DNA of 64,000 nt from a virus, in IMG/VR virus record IMGVR_UViG_3300031521_000012, positions 1-64,000 of that record, one strand, 5' to 3'. The position numbers were made by a program, and so were the translations under genes. A model generated the notes under the pieces. It ran no database searches. It was not told where the DNA came from and was given only the letters and a program-made list of their open reading frames with translations. Below, piece after piece: positions 21,730 through 30,157 of this stretch (position 1 is the first letter of the stretch; every line of letters begins with the position of its first letter).

Positions 21730-22959
21730 ATGTCAGCAAACATTCAAGGTGTTAAAATCGGTAATACTGTGAATTTGAGTATTAACGGAAAATTACACAA
21801 AAAGAATTGCAGCTCACCAGAAGAAGCCAAAGAATTATTCAAATTGGTATTAGCAGCCAAAGAAAATCCATCCGATGCTAACATTAAAGCAATCAGACTT
21901 TTCTTAAATGAAAAAACACGTGTTGCTATGATGGCAGGTCTGGAATGTGATAGCGAAACAGGAGAAGTATTTCTCGCAGGTTTCAGCACTCCAATTCCAC
22001 AAACATTGGTAGACGTTATTAAAGAGTATTTTGAAAACAATTATCCTATGGATGCAATTGTGAACTTCTGGAAGCTCTTAATGATCAATCCCGACAAAAG
22101 AGTACGTACATCACTCTTTGACTTCATCACTACACATGACTTCGTATTGACTGACAGAGGCTATATGCTTGTCTATAAGGCAGTATATCTCAAAGAAGTT
22201 GCTAAGGTTGAGCCAGTGAAAAAAGAATCTGATGTTTTCACTGATGCAATTACTACACTCTACAATAAAATCAAAGGTTGGAAATGTGCACCAAAGAACT
22301 ATGTTGTTTATCGTACAGCAGATGGTGAATACAGAGCAACTGAATACAAAACAGTTCAGGAATTGAAATGGACTAAAGCCAATCCAAATGCTGAAATCTT
22401 AGGTAAACTTGGTGAACTTTACACTGCATTGGTGGTTGAAGAAAACCTTGTCGATGAAGTTGAACCAGTTGAACCAGAAGTTGTTTACACTGATATGCGC
22501 ACACGCAAAATGGATATCCGTATTGGCGAAGTAGTTGTCATGGATAGAAAAGATTGTGACAGTGACCCTGCAATTGATTGCTCATACGGTTTACATTGCG
22601 GTGCAACAAAGTACGTTGAAAACTTTAGAGGTCACAATGGCATTGTACTTGCTTGCCTTGTTAACCCTGCCAATGTTGTTGCTGTTCCACGCTACGATCA
22701 TTCAAAAATGAGAGTAAGTGAATACTTTCCTGTTGGTGTTTGTAACATCATAAATGATGGTCGTATCGAAATTATTGAACAGGCATATACTGAAAATGAT
22801 TATGCTGATATCGAATACGAAGAACTCGAAAAACAGATTGTATTAATTCAGGCAGAAGAATTACCAATCGCCACAGCTAAGAAAGCTGAAAAAGAATCAC
22901 GCCCAATGTCCGAATTGTTATTGATGATCAAAGATCGAATGATCAATTTGGAAGATTAA
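21730..22959 (+). CDS. rIIB-like: rIIB-like protein
   Basis: This 409-residue protein carries the conserved rIIB core: NFWKLLMINPDKRVRTSLFDF followed by LTDRGYMLVYKAVYLK (about residues 113-158), then a cysteine-containing segment (DPAIDCSYGLHCGATKYV, near 280-297) and PANVVAVPRYDHSKMRVSEYFPVGVC, typical of the long rIIB forms in large phages. It follows the rIIA-like gene with its own promoter. It probably works with rIIA at the membrane or in anti-exclusion. Codon use here is noticeably richer in C-ending codons than in its neighbours. Confidence 0.87.
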   Translation: MSANIQGVKIGNTVNLSINGKLHKKNCSSPEEAKELFKLVLAAKENPSDANIKAIRLFLNEKTRVAMMAGLECDSETGEVFLAGFSTPIPQTLVDVIKEYFENNYPMDAIVNFWKLLMINPDKRVRTSLFDFITTHDFVLTDRGYMLVYKAVYLKEVAKVEPVKKESDVFTDAITTLYNKIKGWKCAPKNYVVYRTADGEYRATEYKTVQELKWTKANPNAEILGKLGELYTALVVEENLVDEVEPVEPEVVYTDMRTRKMDIRIGEVVVMDRKDCDSDPAIDCSYGLHCGATKYVENFRGHNGIVLACLVNPANVVAVPRYDHSKMRVSEYFPVGVCNIINDGRIEIIEQAYTENDYADIEYEELEKQIVLIQAEELPIATAKKAEKESRPMSELLLMIKDRMINLED

Positions 22960-22981
22960 TTGTTGTTATCTCTCTATTGTT

Positions 22982-23019
22982 AAATCCCTTGTATATACCA
23001 ATGTACAAGGGATTTGTTT
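22982..23019 (+). terminator. Intrinsic terminator after the rIIB-like gene
   Basis: AAATCCCTTGTA (22982-22993) pairs with TACAAGGGATTT (23004-23015), then GTTTT. Confidence 0.83.
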
Positions 23020-23072
23020 TATGGTAATGTACGATATATCACAGCATTTAGTGATAAATATATTATGTTTTC

Positions 23073-23104
23073 TGTAACATTTAGTGGTAGTTATACGTAT
23101 AATA
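23073..23104 (+). promoter_or_regulatory. ECF-type promoter
   Basis: TGTAAC 23073-23078, 17-base spacer, CGTATAATA from 23096. It is the last ECF-type site found on the + strand; the genes from 23129 to 26503 appear to depend on it or on unseen promoters. Confidence 0.8.
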
Positions 23105-23128
23105 TATATAACCTAATGAATAAGCACA

Positions 23129-23374
23129 ATGACAAAAGTAACGTTACAAGCAGATATTTGGGAAATCAGTCGCTACACATACGAAATTGATGTTGACGAT
23201 AGTAAATCTAAAGAAGAACAAGCAGTCGAAGCTATTGAAAAGTTCAAGGCTTTCAAAAATGAAAATTGTTCATATCCATTACAAAAAGAACCAATTGGCG
23301 GTGTTCTCTGTATCGATAGAGAATCTAACATGTCAGAAGGTAATGTTGAGGGAATCTATTGTAATATTGACTAA
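23129..23374 (+). CDS. Unknown 81-residue protein
   Basis: Small acidic alpha/beta protein (DVDDSKSKEEQAVEAIEKFK). Not recognised. Confidence 0.73.
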   Translation: MTKVTLQADIWEISRYTYEIDVDDSKSKEEQAVEAIEKFKAFKNENCSYPLQKEPIGGVLCIDRESNMSEGNVEGIYCNID

Positions 23375-23386
23375 CAACTATAACCA

Positions 23387-23674
23387 ATGGCAGCAGAAGT
23401 TAAAACAGCTCAAGACCTGAGAAACATTCATGAACGTCTTAAGAACGATATGATACGATTTGAGGCATACTTAGATCAAAGACTCTTTGTATTGTGTAAA
23501 GCTTATCCTGATGCTCTTATAACTAATACAAAGAGCGTAAAACAAAAAGCTGCAAATCTCAACAGTCTTGATCGAATAGCCATATATGATATCGATAGAA
23601 AAATAAGATTTATTGAAGCAATTGAAGCTTACATCTTATCTCAACAGAAATACGTCCAAGGTAAACTTTTTTAA
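23387..23674 (+). CDS. Unknown 95-residue helical protein
   Basis: Helical, starts 12 bases after the previous stop. Contains RIAIYDIDRKIRFIEAIEAY, reminiscent of, but not clearly part of, the array family. Function unknown. Confidence 0.73.
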   Translation: MAAEVKTAQDLRNIHERLKNDMIRFEAYLDQRLFVLCKAYPDALITNTKSVKQKAANLNSLDRIAIYDIDRKIRFIEAIEAYILSQQKYVQGKLF

Positions 23675-23684
23675 TTAAAACATT

Positions 23685-24056
23685 ATGAAACTACATATCG
23701 AGATCAGTAAAGAAAAGAGATTGGAAATTAAACAAAACCTTAAAAAGTTCATGCTGATGTCTGGCAAATACGTATGTATTATTTTATCAGCTGAATTTAC
23801 AGAAGAAGAAGTTAAAGGTACTTGGTTTAATAGAAGCACAAAGAAAATCTTTCTTACTGAAATGACTATTTGTGCTTACAATCCAATTGCTAAGTGCAGT
23901 GGTACTTTTTCAGAAGAAAGCTCATTCGAAGATTTTGTATTATACACTAGTTTTTATAATGGACGGCAAAAATGGGATGACTTAAAAGAAATGTTAAAAG
24001 TATTCGGTGTTGAGTTAGTTCCAATCAAAACAATAATTGGTTCATCAGAAGAGTAA
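23685..24056 (+). CDS. Unknown 123-residue protein
   Basis: Start follows TTTTTAATTAAAACATT. No recognised motif; one possible feature is two cysteines (AYNPIAKCSGTF). Co-directional and closely spaced in a run of six small genes. Confidence 0.75.
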   Translation: MKLHIEISKEKRLEIKQNLKKFMLMSGKYVCIILSAEFTEEEVKGTWFNRSTKKIFLTEMTICAYNPIAKCSGTFSEESSFEDFVLYTSFYNGRQKWDDLKEMLKVFGVELVPIKTIIGSSEE

Positions 24057-24106
24057 CATATTTTAATTAAAAACTATAATTAATAATTACTAACTCACAA
24101 TTACCA

Positions 24107-24325
24107 ATGTACAGGATATCTACAGTTAAAAGAAAATACTCTTCCACACCTATAGTAAAAGTAAGTACGGATGCTCAAGGTAAAGAACAAGAAGAAATGG
24201 TTATCATCTGCACTGGTAAGAAAGCAGAGGGAGATATATTAGCTCAAAAAATTGTTGAATTGTTGAATAATTCAGATCGTTTTAAAGCTTCATTGGAAAA
24301 TGAAAGAGCTAGTAACTTAAAATAA
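24107..24325 (+). CDS. Unknown 72-residue protein
   Basis: Small basic protein starting inside an AATGTAC heptamer (CCAATGTACAGG). Beta strands then a helix (KIVELLNNSDRFKASLENE). Not recognised. Confidence 0.7.
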   Translation: MYRISTVKRKYSSTPIVKVSTDAQGKEQEEMVIICTGKKAEGDILAQKIVELLNNSDRFKASLENERASNLK

Positions 24326-24387
24326 TTTGATTTATTATTACATAATTAAAATTATTTATTATATCTTTACCTAAAATTTAATATCAC

Positions 24388-24876
24388 ATGTCAAAACCAA
24401 AATTAGTATATGTTATAGGCGATGCCACACAACCAATTGGTGATGGTAAAAAGGTTATTGCTCACATTTCCAATGACTTAGGAGGATGGGGCAGCGGTTT
24501 TGTTCTGGCACTCTCTAAGCGTTGGAAAGAACCAGAGCAAGCATATCGCTCATTACGTAATCAAATAAGTGCTTATAGTCTTGGTAAGATTCAATTAGTG
24601 CCTGTCACTGATGATATCATTGTGGCTAATATGATTGCGCAGCATGGGACAATTAATCACCGTTCAGATGATGATGTTAAGAATAATGTTTCTCCAATTC
24701 GTTACGGTGCTGTAAGAGCATGCTTAGCTGAAGTAAATGACTATGCATATAAAAACCATTGTACGCTCCACATGCCTCGCATTGGTGCAGGATTAGCAGG
24801 CGGAGATTGGTCAATCATTGAGGGTATTATCAAAGAGGTAATGTCCGTGGATGTTTACATATATGATCTTAAGTAA
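24388..24876 (+). CDS. Macro domain protein, ADP-ribose binding/processing
   Basis: This 162-residue protein is a single macro domain of the short Poa1-like type. It has VIAHISNDLGGWGSGFVLALS (residues 23-43, with Asn28 and the glycine-rich loop), IVANMIAQHG near 75, and MPRIGAGLAGGDWSIIE near 127-143. Such proteins bind ADP-ribose and in several cases remove it from phosphates, proteins or nucleic acids. It has no ECF-type promoter close by. The match is strong; the substrate is inferred. See also the NADAR protein at 61533. Confidence 0.88.
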   Translation: MSKPKLVYVIGDATQPIGDGKKVIAHISNDLGGWGSGFVLALSKRWKEPEQAYRSLRNQISAYSLGKIQLVPVTDDIIVANMIAQHGTINHRSDDDVKNNVSPIRYGAVRACLAEVNDYAYKNHCTLHMPRIGAGLAGGDWSIIEGIIKEVMSVDVYIYDLK

Positions 24877-24900
24877 CTATTAATTTTAATTAAAAACTGT

Positions 24901-25206
24901 ATGTTAGAAAATAATTCATCTGGAAATAATCCTAGTGTTGTACAGGCTAATGTGAAACTGAAATTATTAAAGTCAAGACTATCACATAAAATTGATAAAG
25001 CAATTGAGCTTGGTATTGGATTTCGAAAATATATTAATCAATCTGGTACTATTAAAAAAGAAGATGGTATTATACAAATCTTTGATGACTGCACTGATGA
25101 ATATTTTGAACGTCTATTAGACGATGAAATATTGAAAGCGCATAAAAAGATATATCATGAAACAACATTCTTAAGACTCTTAAAAGAAAAAAATATTCTA
25201 AAATAA
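24901..25206 (+). CDS. Unknown 101-residue protein
   Basis: Start directly follows TTTTAATTAAAAACTGT. Basic helical protein (KLLKSRLSHKIDKAIELG). Not recognised. Confidence 0.73.
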   Translation: MLENNSSGNNPSVVQANVKLKLLKSRLSHKIDKAIELGIGFRKYINQSGTIKKEDGIIQIFDDCTDEYFERLLDDEILKAHKKIYHETTFLRLLKEKNILK

Positions 25207-25213
25207 AAACTGT

Positions 25214-25489
25214 ATGAGTAGAAATTTATTATATCAGGATGGTAGAATAACTATTTACCAAGGCATCGATGTTGCCGTTGGAATGTTCATTCAAATGTTC
25301 GACAGTGAACTTACTGAAGAGACTCCTGAAGGTGAGGGATTAGTTCTGGACTACTCAGAAGCATTTGGATGTGAAATTAATCGAACTGGCTTCTCAAGTA
25401 AAACTCATACCTTAGATCAAATACTGGCTGAGTATATAACAGAATGTACAGGTGAATATGTACAGGTGATAAAAATATGTAAGAACTAA
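25214..25489 (+). CDS. Unknown 91-residue protein
   Basis: Begins 8 bases after the previous stop. Acidic beta-rich protein (GRITIYQGIDVAVGMFIQMF). Not recognised. A short hairpin (TGAGCTTA/TAAGCTCA) follows. Confidence 0.72.
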   Translation: MSRNLLYQDGRITIYQGIDVAVGMFIQMFDSELTEETPEGEGLVLDYSEAFGCEINRTGFSSKTHTLDQILAEYITECTGEYVQVIKICKN

Positions 25490-25615
25490 CTGAGCTTAAT
25501 TACTAAGCTCATATTATTAATTAATAACTAATCTCTAACGCCTATGTATACAGTTTGATAATAAATCATTGTTACCATTTTCTAACTAAAAATTATATTA
25601 TTATAACTACTACCA

Positions 25616-26044
25616 ATGATTGAAGAATTGAATACCCCAACAAAGTTCATTGAAATAGATTTTAATCTTCCAGCTAATAAAAAAGAACTATTCGAAGCTG
25701 AAGATCAAATCACCAAATTAAGAATCGAACTCGATCTGATATACTATGAAAATACTATTAATGATAATACTCACAATTATTATTTCGAAGAGATTGTACG
25801 TGTATTAGATTATGTAGGAAGTCTATCTAAACCAGCATTTGAAATATGCCGAGAAATTGAAGACTTGTACTTCCTAAAGTTCAAACACTCTCCTGCTCTA
25901 GCTAAAAAATTGTGGCAAGAGCATTATGAAAACATTCATAGACCTTACAACCTATTAAAGAATCGTTGCTATAGAATGTTGGATACCCTAGATGATTTCT
26001 ATATAAAGAAATTTGATAAAAATCCTCCTAACTGGAAAATCTAA
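25616..26044 (+). CDS. Unknown 142-residue helical protein
   Basis: Long helices with acidic character (NKKELFEAEDQITKLRIELDLIYYE). Not recognised. Separated from its neighbours by more than 120 bases on both sides, without an ECF-type promoter. Confidence 0.74.
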   Translation: MIEELNTPTKFIEIDFNLPANKKELFEAEDQITKLRIELDLIYYENTINDNTHNYYFEEIVRVLDYVGSLSKPAFEICREIEDLYFLKFKHSPALAKKLWQEHYENIHRPYNLLKNRCYRMLDTLDDFYIKKFDKNPPNWKI

Positions 26045-26173
26045 TTACCAATGTACGAACAAAAGTATTATCACATACCCAACATATAGAACAATACTTT
26101 TAATTAAAAATTGTGATCATCACACATCTATTTCTAACTAATAACTTATTATTAATCATTAAATCATTTTTCA

Positions 26174-26503
26174 ATGCTTGAAGCAATTTTCACTTTCATC
26201 GTAAGTGCTGTCGTAATAGCACTCGTCTTAGGATTCGCCATCCTTTATTCTGCTTTCTCTTGGGGACTTGTAGCTTACAAGTTCTGGTACTGGTTTCTAT
26301 TACCAGTATTCCCATCTATGCCACACATCAATTACTGGCAAGCTATGGGATTATTTCTCTTCATCGGTCTATTCAATACTCACGTACCTCAAGTACTGAA
26401 AAAAGAGTATACCGATACTAAAGTTAACGCCATTGCTCAATACATCGCTCCTTGGCTTACACTACTCGCTGGCTATGTCGTGCTACAAGTAATAGGCTAC
26501 TAA
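26174..26503 (+). CDS. Small integral membrane protein, 109 residues
   Basis: Three hydrophobic helices: residues about 4-30 (IFTFIVSAVVIALVLGFAIL), 38-68 and 90-107 (TLLAGYVVLQVIGY). Codon use is richer in C than in the surrounding genes. Last rightward gene; ends at a strong terminator. Function unknown. Confidence 0.78.
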   Translation: MLEAIFTFIVSAVVIALVLGFAILYSAFSWGLVAYKFWYWFLLPVFPSMPHINYWQAMGLFLFIGLFNTHVPQVLKKEYTDTKVNAIAQYIAPWLTLLAGYVVLQVIGY

Positions 26504-26521
26504 CAATCACTACTGGTTAAC

Positions 26522-26555
26522 AAAAATGCCTTCGCTAACAAGCGAAGGCATTTTT
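26522..26555. terminator. Strong bidirectional terminator between convergent blocks
   Basis: Perfect 15-bp arms, AAAAATGCCTTCGCT (26522-26536) and AGCGAAGGCATTTTT (26541-26555), loop AACA. A-run on one side and T-run on the other make it work in both directions. Confidence 0.9.
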
Positions 26556-26794
26556 GTTTGTGGCAATTAGTTACCACACCTAATGTACGGATGATATATT
26601 ATACGACTACCTATTGTACATAATATAATAATTGGTTAGCTAATAATAATTATTATATCACGTAGATGATATGCAGCAAGCTGATGCATGAGCATCATTA
26701 TTTATCACCGATTATAAAATTTTATAAAACAGGCTTTGGCTAAAATATTTTTCGTACAGAAGTTTCACATGTAGGGGCTACTAATGGTAATAAT

Positions 26795-26878
26795 TATAGA
26801 ATGTACAGAGAATGATTATTACTTACTCATGTTATAATATATAGAATGTACACAGGGTAATAAATTATAGAATGTACA
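26795..26878 (+). repeat. Three direct copies of TATAGAATGTACA
   Basis: Identical 13-mers at 26795-26807, 26840-26852 and 26866-26878, spaced 45 and 26 bases apart. Each includes the AATGTAC heptamer common in the rightward block. Iteron-like arrangement. Confidence 0.85.
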
Positions 26879-27085
26879 GCAATGAGCTATGAATAACCTA
26901 TCAATACTGATTAAATCATATTACCATTAGTGATTATTTCTACCACTCTTTACCACTTTATCCCACTTAAGGTATACCCTAATTTACGATCATATATTGT
27001 ACGCTGTCTAAGTGATTGATTATCAATAATTACTATTATCTGTAAATAAGTTACAAAACATGATGTTTTTACCAATTAAAGTACA

Positions 27086-27184
27086 GATAAAGTATCATTA
27101 GATATGTTATATATACATAAGATAAAGTATCATTAGATATGTTATATATACATAAGATAAAGTATCTAATGATATGTTATATTA
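27086..27184. repeat. 35-bp tandem repeat with an inverted core in the third copy
   Basis: 27086-27120 and 27121-27155 are identical. The third copy from 27156 reads ATCTAATGAT where the others read ATCATTAGAT, i.e. the same 10 bases inverted, and then decays. Confidence 0.85.
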
Positions 27185-27187
27185 TAA

Positions 27188-27337
27188 TTATCTATTAGCT
27201 TCAATAAATAATGATATAATAATTATAACAGCCATTATAATTAATGCAATGATGGTTATTACTTGTGAAAGATTTAATATAGCCAATATTATAGTTAGGG
27301 CTAATATGATTAATGCGATCTTACGATACAATTTCAT
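27188..27337 (-). CDS. Small membrane protein, 49 residues
   Basis: Starts MKLYRKIALIILALTIILAI and contains two hydrophobic stretches. Starts just downstream of the 27342-27512 frame; last leftward gene of the block. Overlaps a + strand open frame that I regard as a shadow. Function unknown. Confidence 0.6.
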   Translation of the reverse strand: MKLYRKIALIILALTIILAILNLSQVITIIALIIMAVIIIISLFIEANR

Positions 27338-27341
27338 GTGT

Positions 27342-27512
27342 TTATTTTATAAAATGTATCACAACAAATAATAATATAACTAATATTATCAATAAAGTTA
27401 TTAGTTTAGTCAATGACCAATCCAATAGATGATTAATCATATTAGCTAATATAGTAATTACTATAATGAATATAGCTAAAGTAAGTAATATTATTAATAC
27501 TGTTGATATCAT
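27342..27512 (-). CDS. Small membrane protein, 56 residues
   Basis: Two hydrophobic segments, one near residues 2-22 (ISTVLIILLTLAIFIIVITI) and one near 37-54. Located six bases downstream of the array gene at 27518 and so probably in the same transcript. Function unknown. Confidence 0.62.
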   Translation of the reverse strand: MISTVLIILLTLAIFIIVITILANMINHLLDWSLTKLITLLIILVILLFVVIHFIK

Positions 27513-27517
27513 TAGAG

Positions 27518-27844
27518 TTATTGATTGTTATGTTTTCTTTTATCGATTGTTTGTTCAATGCAGGAAGCTAATATACTTCTACGTTTATTAATACCATATT
27601 CATATACGTCAAACCAAAGTTCAGAATTAGTAATACCTTCTGGTCTATAAGCCATAAGTTCGGGAAGATCATTTATATCAAAATCAAATTTCATATTTAA
27701 ACCACAACGAACAAATCCTAAAGTAAAGCATAATCCATCACAGTGTATATCATTTTCTCGTTGTGTATATAATATAATTCTTTCATTAAGCTTAGCTAAT
27801 AAACTTTCATATATACGATGCCTATTGGTTTTATTTATTCTCAT
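27518..27844 (-). CDS. Array paralogue 1 (108 residues)
   Basis: Family features: NKTNRHRIYESLLAKLNERI (residues 4-23), CDGLCFTLGF (34-43), DLPELMAYRPE (62-72), LWFDVYEYGINKRRSILASCIEQT (79-102). The family occurs 12 times in the window, 10 of them in this array. No known fold or activity is recognised. The start follows TTTTTAATTAAAAACA. Confidence 0.78.
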   Translation of the reverse strand: MRINKTNRHRIYESLLAKLNERIILYTQRENDIHCDGLCFTLGFVRCGLNMKFDFDINDLPELMAYRPEGITNSELWFDVYEYGINKRRSILASCIEQTIDKRKHNNQ

Positions 27845-27878
27845 TGTTTTTAATTAAAAATTGTTTATCTTCGGTCTG

Positions 27879-28256
27879 TTAATTGCTTATTACTTTAGTT
27901 TTTGGTTTTGTTAGTTCAATACATGCTTCAAGTATTTCAATTCTTTTATCAATTCCTTCTTGACCGAAAGATGAAAACCAATAAATCTTATTATTAATTC
28001 CTTCTGGTCTAAATGACATAATTTCATTTAATTCATTTAGTTCAATATCAATGTAAGGTAAATGAAGAATATAAATACCATTAAATTTTTTACTATATTC
28101 TTTGTTACGATATTTTGCATTTAAACAATCGAGAATATAACAAAAACCAACACACTCTACTCTATTTTGTAATGCATATTCATCAACAGCAGATTTGAAT
28201 TCTATTAACATTTCATTATAGAGTTTATGCCTTTGGGGTTTAGTTAGCTTTTTCAT
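27879..28256 (-). CDS. Array paralogue 2 (125 residues)
   Basis: TKPQRHKLYNEMLIEF at the N-terminus, ECVGFCYILDC near 34, ELNEIMSFRPEG near 85, YWFSSFGQEGIDKRIEILEACIELTKP at the end. Same family; somewhat longer centre. Unknown role. Confidence 0.78.
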   Translation of the reverse strand: MKKLTKPQRHKLYNEMLIEFKSAVDEYALQNRVECVGFCYILDCLNAKYRNKEYSKKFNGIYILHLPYIDIELNELNEIMSFRPEGINNKIYWFSSFGQEGIDKRIEILEACIELTKPKTKVISN

Positions 28257-28271
28257 ATTGGTAGTAGTTAG

Positions 28272-28556
28272 TTAATTAGTTATTTTATTCTTCGGTTTTG
28301 TTAGTTCAATACATTTATTTAGTATTTCAATTCTTTTATCAATTCCTTCTTCAGTACGACAATTAAACCAGAACTGATCATTCGTTTTTTCTTCTGGTTG
28401 ATATGCCATAATTTCAGGTAGATCATTAATGCTACTATCAACAGCAATCATATTATTATCAAACAATAACATTAAAGTAAAACATAGTCCATCACATTCA
28501 ATACGGTTTTGATAACTTAAATAATATTTTACTCTCTCATTAAAGAGGGTAAGCAT
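28272..28556 (-). CDS. Array paralogue 3 (94 residues from ATG; longer conserved N-terminus without ATG)
   Basis: ECDGLCFTLMLL, DLPEIMAYQPE, QFWFNCRTEEGIDKRIEILNKCIELTKP. The family N-terminus (IEHLTIRERHDIYIK) can be read in frame up to about 28600, directly after TTTTTAATTAAAAAT, but begins at ATAATA rather than ATG. Either ATA/ATT is used, the start was lost by mutation, or translation begins at ATG 28556. Confidence 0.72.
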   Translation of the reverse strand: MLTLFNERVKYYLSYQNRIECDGLCFTLMLLFDNNMIAVDSSINDLPEIMAYQPEEKTNDQFWFNCRTEEGIDKRIEILNKCIELTKPKNKITN

Positions 28557-28612
28557 TTTAATGTAGATATCATGTCTTTCTCTTATGGTTAAATGTTCTA
28601 TTATATTTTTAA

Positions 28613-28879
28613 TTAAAAATTGTTATGTTTTCGTTTATCAACAGTTAGTTCAATGCAATTAGTTAATATTCTTCTACGTTCATCGATTCCTTCTTGTGTT
28701 TTATAACTAAGCCAAAACTCGAAATTTTTAGCGAATTCGGGTTTATATGTCATAATTTCAGGTAAATCATCTATACGAACATGACTATAGACTTCATTAT
28801 TAATACGAACTAATTGCAACGTATGACATAATCCATCGCATTTCACACGACTTCCTTGTATTTCAAGTTGATATACCAT
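28613..28879 (-). CDS. Array paralogue 4, N-terminally truncated (88 residues)
   Basis: Keeps KCDGLCHTLQLV, DLPEIMTYKPE and FWLSYKTQEGIDERRRILTNCIELT, but lacks the RxxxYxxML segment of the others. Its beginning overlaps a foreign fragment (28843-28923), so it looks like a recombination junction. It may be inactive or only partly functional. Confidence 0.65.
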   Translation of the reverse strand: MVYQLEIQGSRVKCDGLCHTLQLVRINNEVYSHVRIDDLPEIMTYKPEFAKNFEFWLSYKTQEGIDERRRILTNCIELTVDKRKHNNF

Positions 28880-28923
28880 AACTCTTTAATTAGTTCAGAT
28901 GCTTCTTCTTTAGTTATATTCAT
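28843..28923 (-). pseudogene. Fragment of a zinc-ribbon-family N-terminus
   Basis: 26 codons beginning MNITKEEASELIKEL, like the starts of the genes at 30158 (NISKAEAKELIMDY) and 32142 (KITKEEVRKLLMDF), then running out of similarity and ending in a stop inside paralogue 4. It is preceded by the standard TTTTTAATTAAAAA spacer. I read it as the remnant left by recombination between two array families. Confidence 0.55.
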
Positions 28924-28942
28924 TGTTTTTAATTAAAAATTG

Positions 28943-29407
28943 TTATCTTGGTGTTAACTGAATAACTTCTCCACAAGTATCACATTTCATAAAAACTTTT
29001 AATCCTCTCTGTAATACCAAAACATCTGTGCTTTTACAGCAAGAGCAAGTGGGTTGTTCATCTGATTCTTTATAATCATCAATGATAACATCTGATTCTT
29101 TATAATCATCAATGATAAAATCCAACCCTTTTTCTTTATTCACTTCAGCAATTCCATCATTCCATTTGCCAAAATATAGTGTTCCACTACTACGATTTCC
29201 AGCTGAGTGATCTTCACCACGCATTGCGAACATTAGATCAAAGTTGGAAGAATAGTTTTTACAGATCAACTCAATGATACTAAAGTCACTTGGCTTATCA
29301 TTAGTAGCTTCAATGGTTCTATTCACATGTAGTAAATGTGTGAATTCGATAGGTTTTAATTTAGGTTTTAAGTGATTAGCTTCACTTATTACAATACATT
29401 TTGTCAT
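28943..29407 (-). CDS. Zinc-ribbon protein 1 (154 residues)
   Basis: The C-terminus carries CSCCKSTDVLVLQRG and CDTCGEVIQL, two CxxC pairs forming a zinc ribbon. The N-terminal half is unrecognised. An 11-residue segment (DDYKESDVII / DDYKESDEQP, about 106-125) is repeated, reflecting a 33-bp direct duplication in the DNA. Zinc ribbons often bind nucleic acid or protein partners. Confidence 0.75.
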   Translation of the reverse strand: MTKCIVISEANHLKPKLKPIEFTHLLHVNRTIEATNDKPSDFSIIELICKNYSSNFDLMFAMRGEDHSAGNRSSGTLYFGKWNDGIAEVNKEKGLDFIIDDYKESDVIIDDYKESDEQPTCSCCKSTDVLVLQRGLKVFMKCDTCGEVIQLTPR

Positions 29408-29415
29408 TGGTCGAA

Positions 29416-29796
29416 TTATTTTGAAATTTTTATTGAAGTTTCTTTTATTGCTTGTTCCAACATTGCAATTCTTTTGTTAGCGCCATCATCATCACGTTCA
29501 AACCAATAATCATAATAATGATCAGGTTTATACTTAATCAGTTCTGGATAAAGTTTAATATTATTGATATAGCTCCAACGTTCAATGTCTTTATTAGCAA
29601 TTTTAGTATATTCATCATAATCAGTCTTATTGACTGCTGAGGCTAAATATGAACAGAAGCCACGACAGCGACTAAGTTCCCAACATGTTGAAATACGAGT
29701 GGTAACATCTGTTTCTATCATGTCAAGCATCAGACGATAAACTTCGTTACGATACTTTTTAGTGATAATCTTTTTATTTTTAATATTTTCATTCAT
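29416..29796 (-). CDS. Array paralogue 5 (126 residues)
   Basis: TKKYRNEVYRLMLDMI near 12, CRGFCSYLASAV near 44, LYPELIKYKPD near 83, YWFERDDDGANKRIAMLEQAIKETS at the end. Most similar to paralogues 6-10. Confidence 0.78.
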   Translation of the reverse strand: MNENIKNKKIITKKYRNEVYRLMLDMIETDVTTRISTCWELSRCRGFCSYLASAVNKTDYDEYTKIANKDIERWSYINNIKLYPELIKYKPDHYYDYWFERDDDGANKRIAMLEQAIKETSIKISK

Positions 29797-29827
29797 TGGT
29801 TAAATTATTATTTAATATAATTTTTAA

Positions 29828-30151
29828 TTAAAAATCGCCAGAGCTATCTCTTATAATATTACTATGTTCAATTTTATTATCTTGAAAATTTTCATCGCAA
29901 TTATTACATTCCCATGCATGACTAATTTTATTAACAATATGAATTTTTGTTATATCATTGCTTCCACAATAAGGGCACTGACCATCAATAGTCATGGTTT
30001 TCACAAGTTTATCTTCTGGATACATTAATTCTATCGAATGTTTTAATACTTCGATGATATGTGATTGCTCTAAGCAATTATCTTGCATTCTAAGATATAA
30101 TATATCTTGCTCAATTAATTTAGAATATGCTTCTTTATTTAACCTTATCAT
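29828..30151 (-). CDS. Zinc-ribbon protein 2 (107 residues)
   Basis: N-terminal helical half, then CPYCGSNDITKIHIV and ECNNCDENFQ (residues about 59-92), a four-cysteine zinc ribbon. Interspersed between array paralogues. Confidence 0.76.
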   Translation of the reverse strand: MIRLNKEAYSKLIEQDILYLRMQDNCLEQSHIIEVLKHSIELMYPEDKLVKTMTIDGQCPYCGSNDITKIHIVNKISHAWECNNCDENFQDNKIEHSNIIRDSSGDF

Positions 30152-30157
30152 CTTATT

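Larger units (their letters stand above)
26556..27187. other. 632-bp convergent intergenic zone
   Basis: No gene is supported between the last rightward and the last leftward gene. The zone holds three copies of a 13-bp repeat and a 35-bp tandem repeat, listed separately, and a GATGCATGAGCATC inverted repeat near 26685. It is a candidate for a replication or recombination site. Confidence 0.6.

Noticed and set aside
27086-27184. Possible CRISPR array in the 35-bp repeats
   Set aside because: Head-to-tail repeats without spacers, third copy degenerate.
27174-27371. Rightward 65-codon frame
   Set aside because: It is antisense to two leftward membrane-protein frames that fit the leftward block better in start context and spacing.
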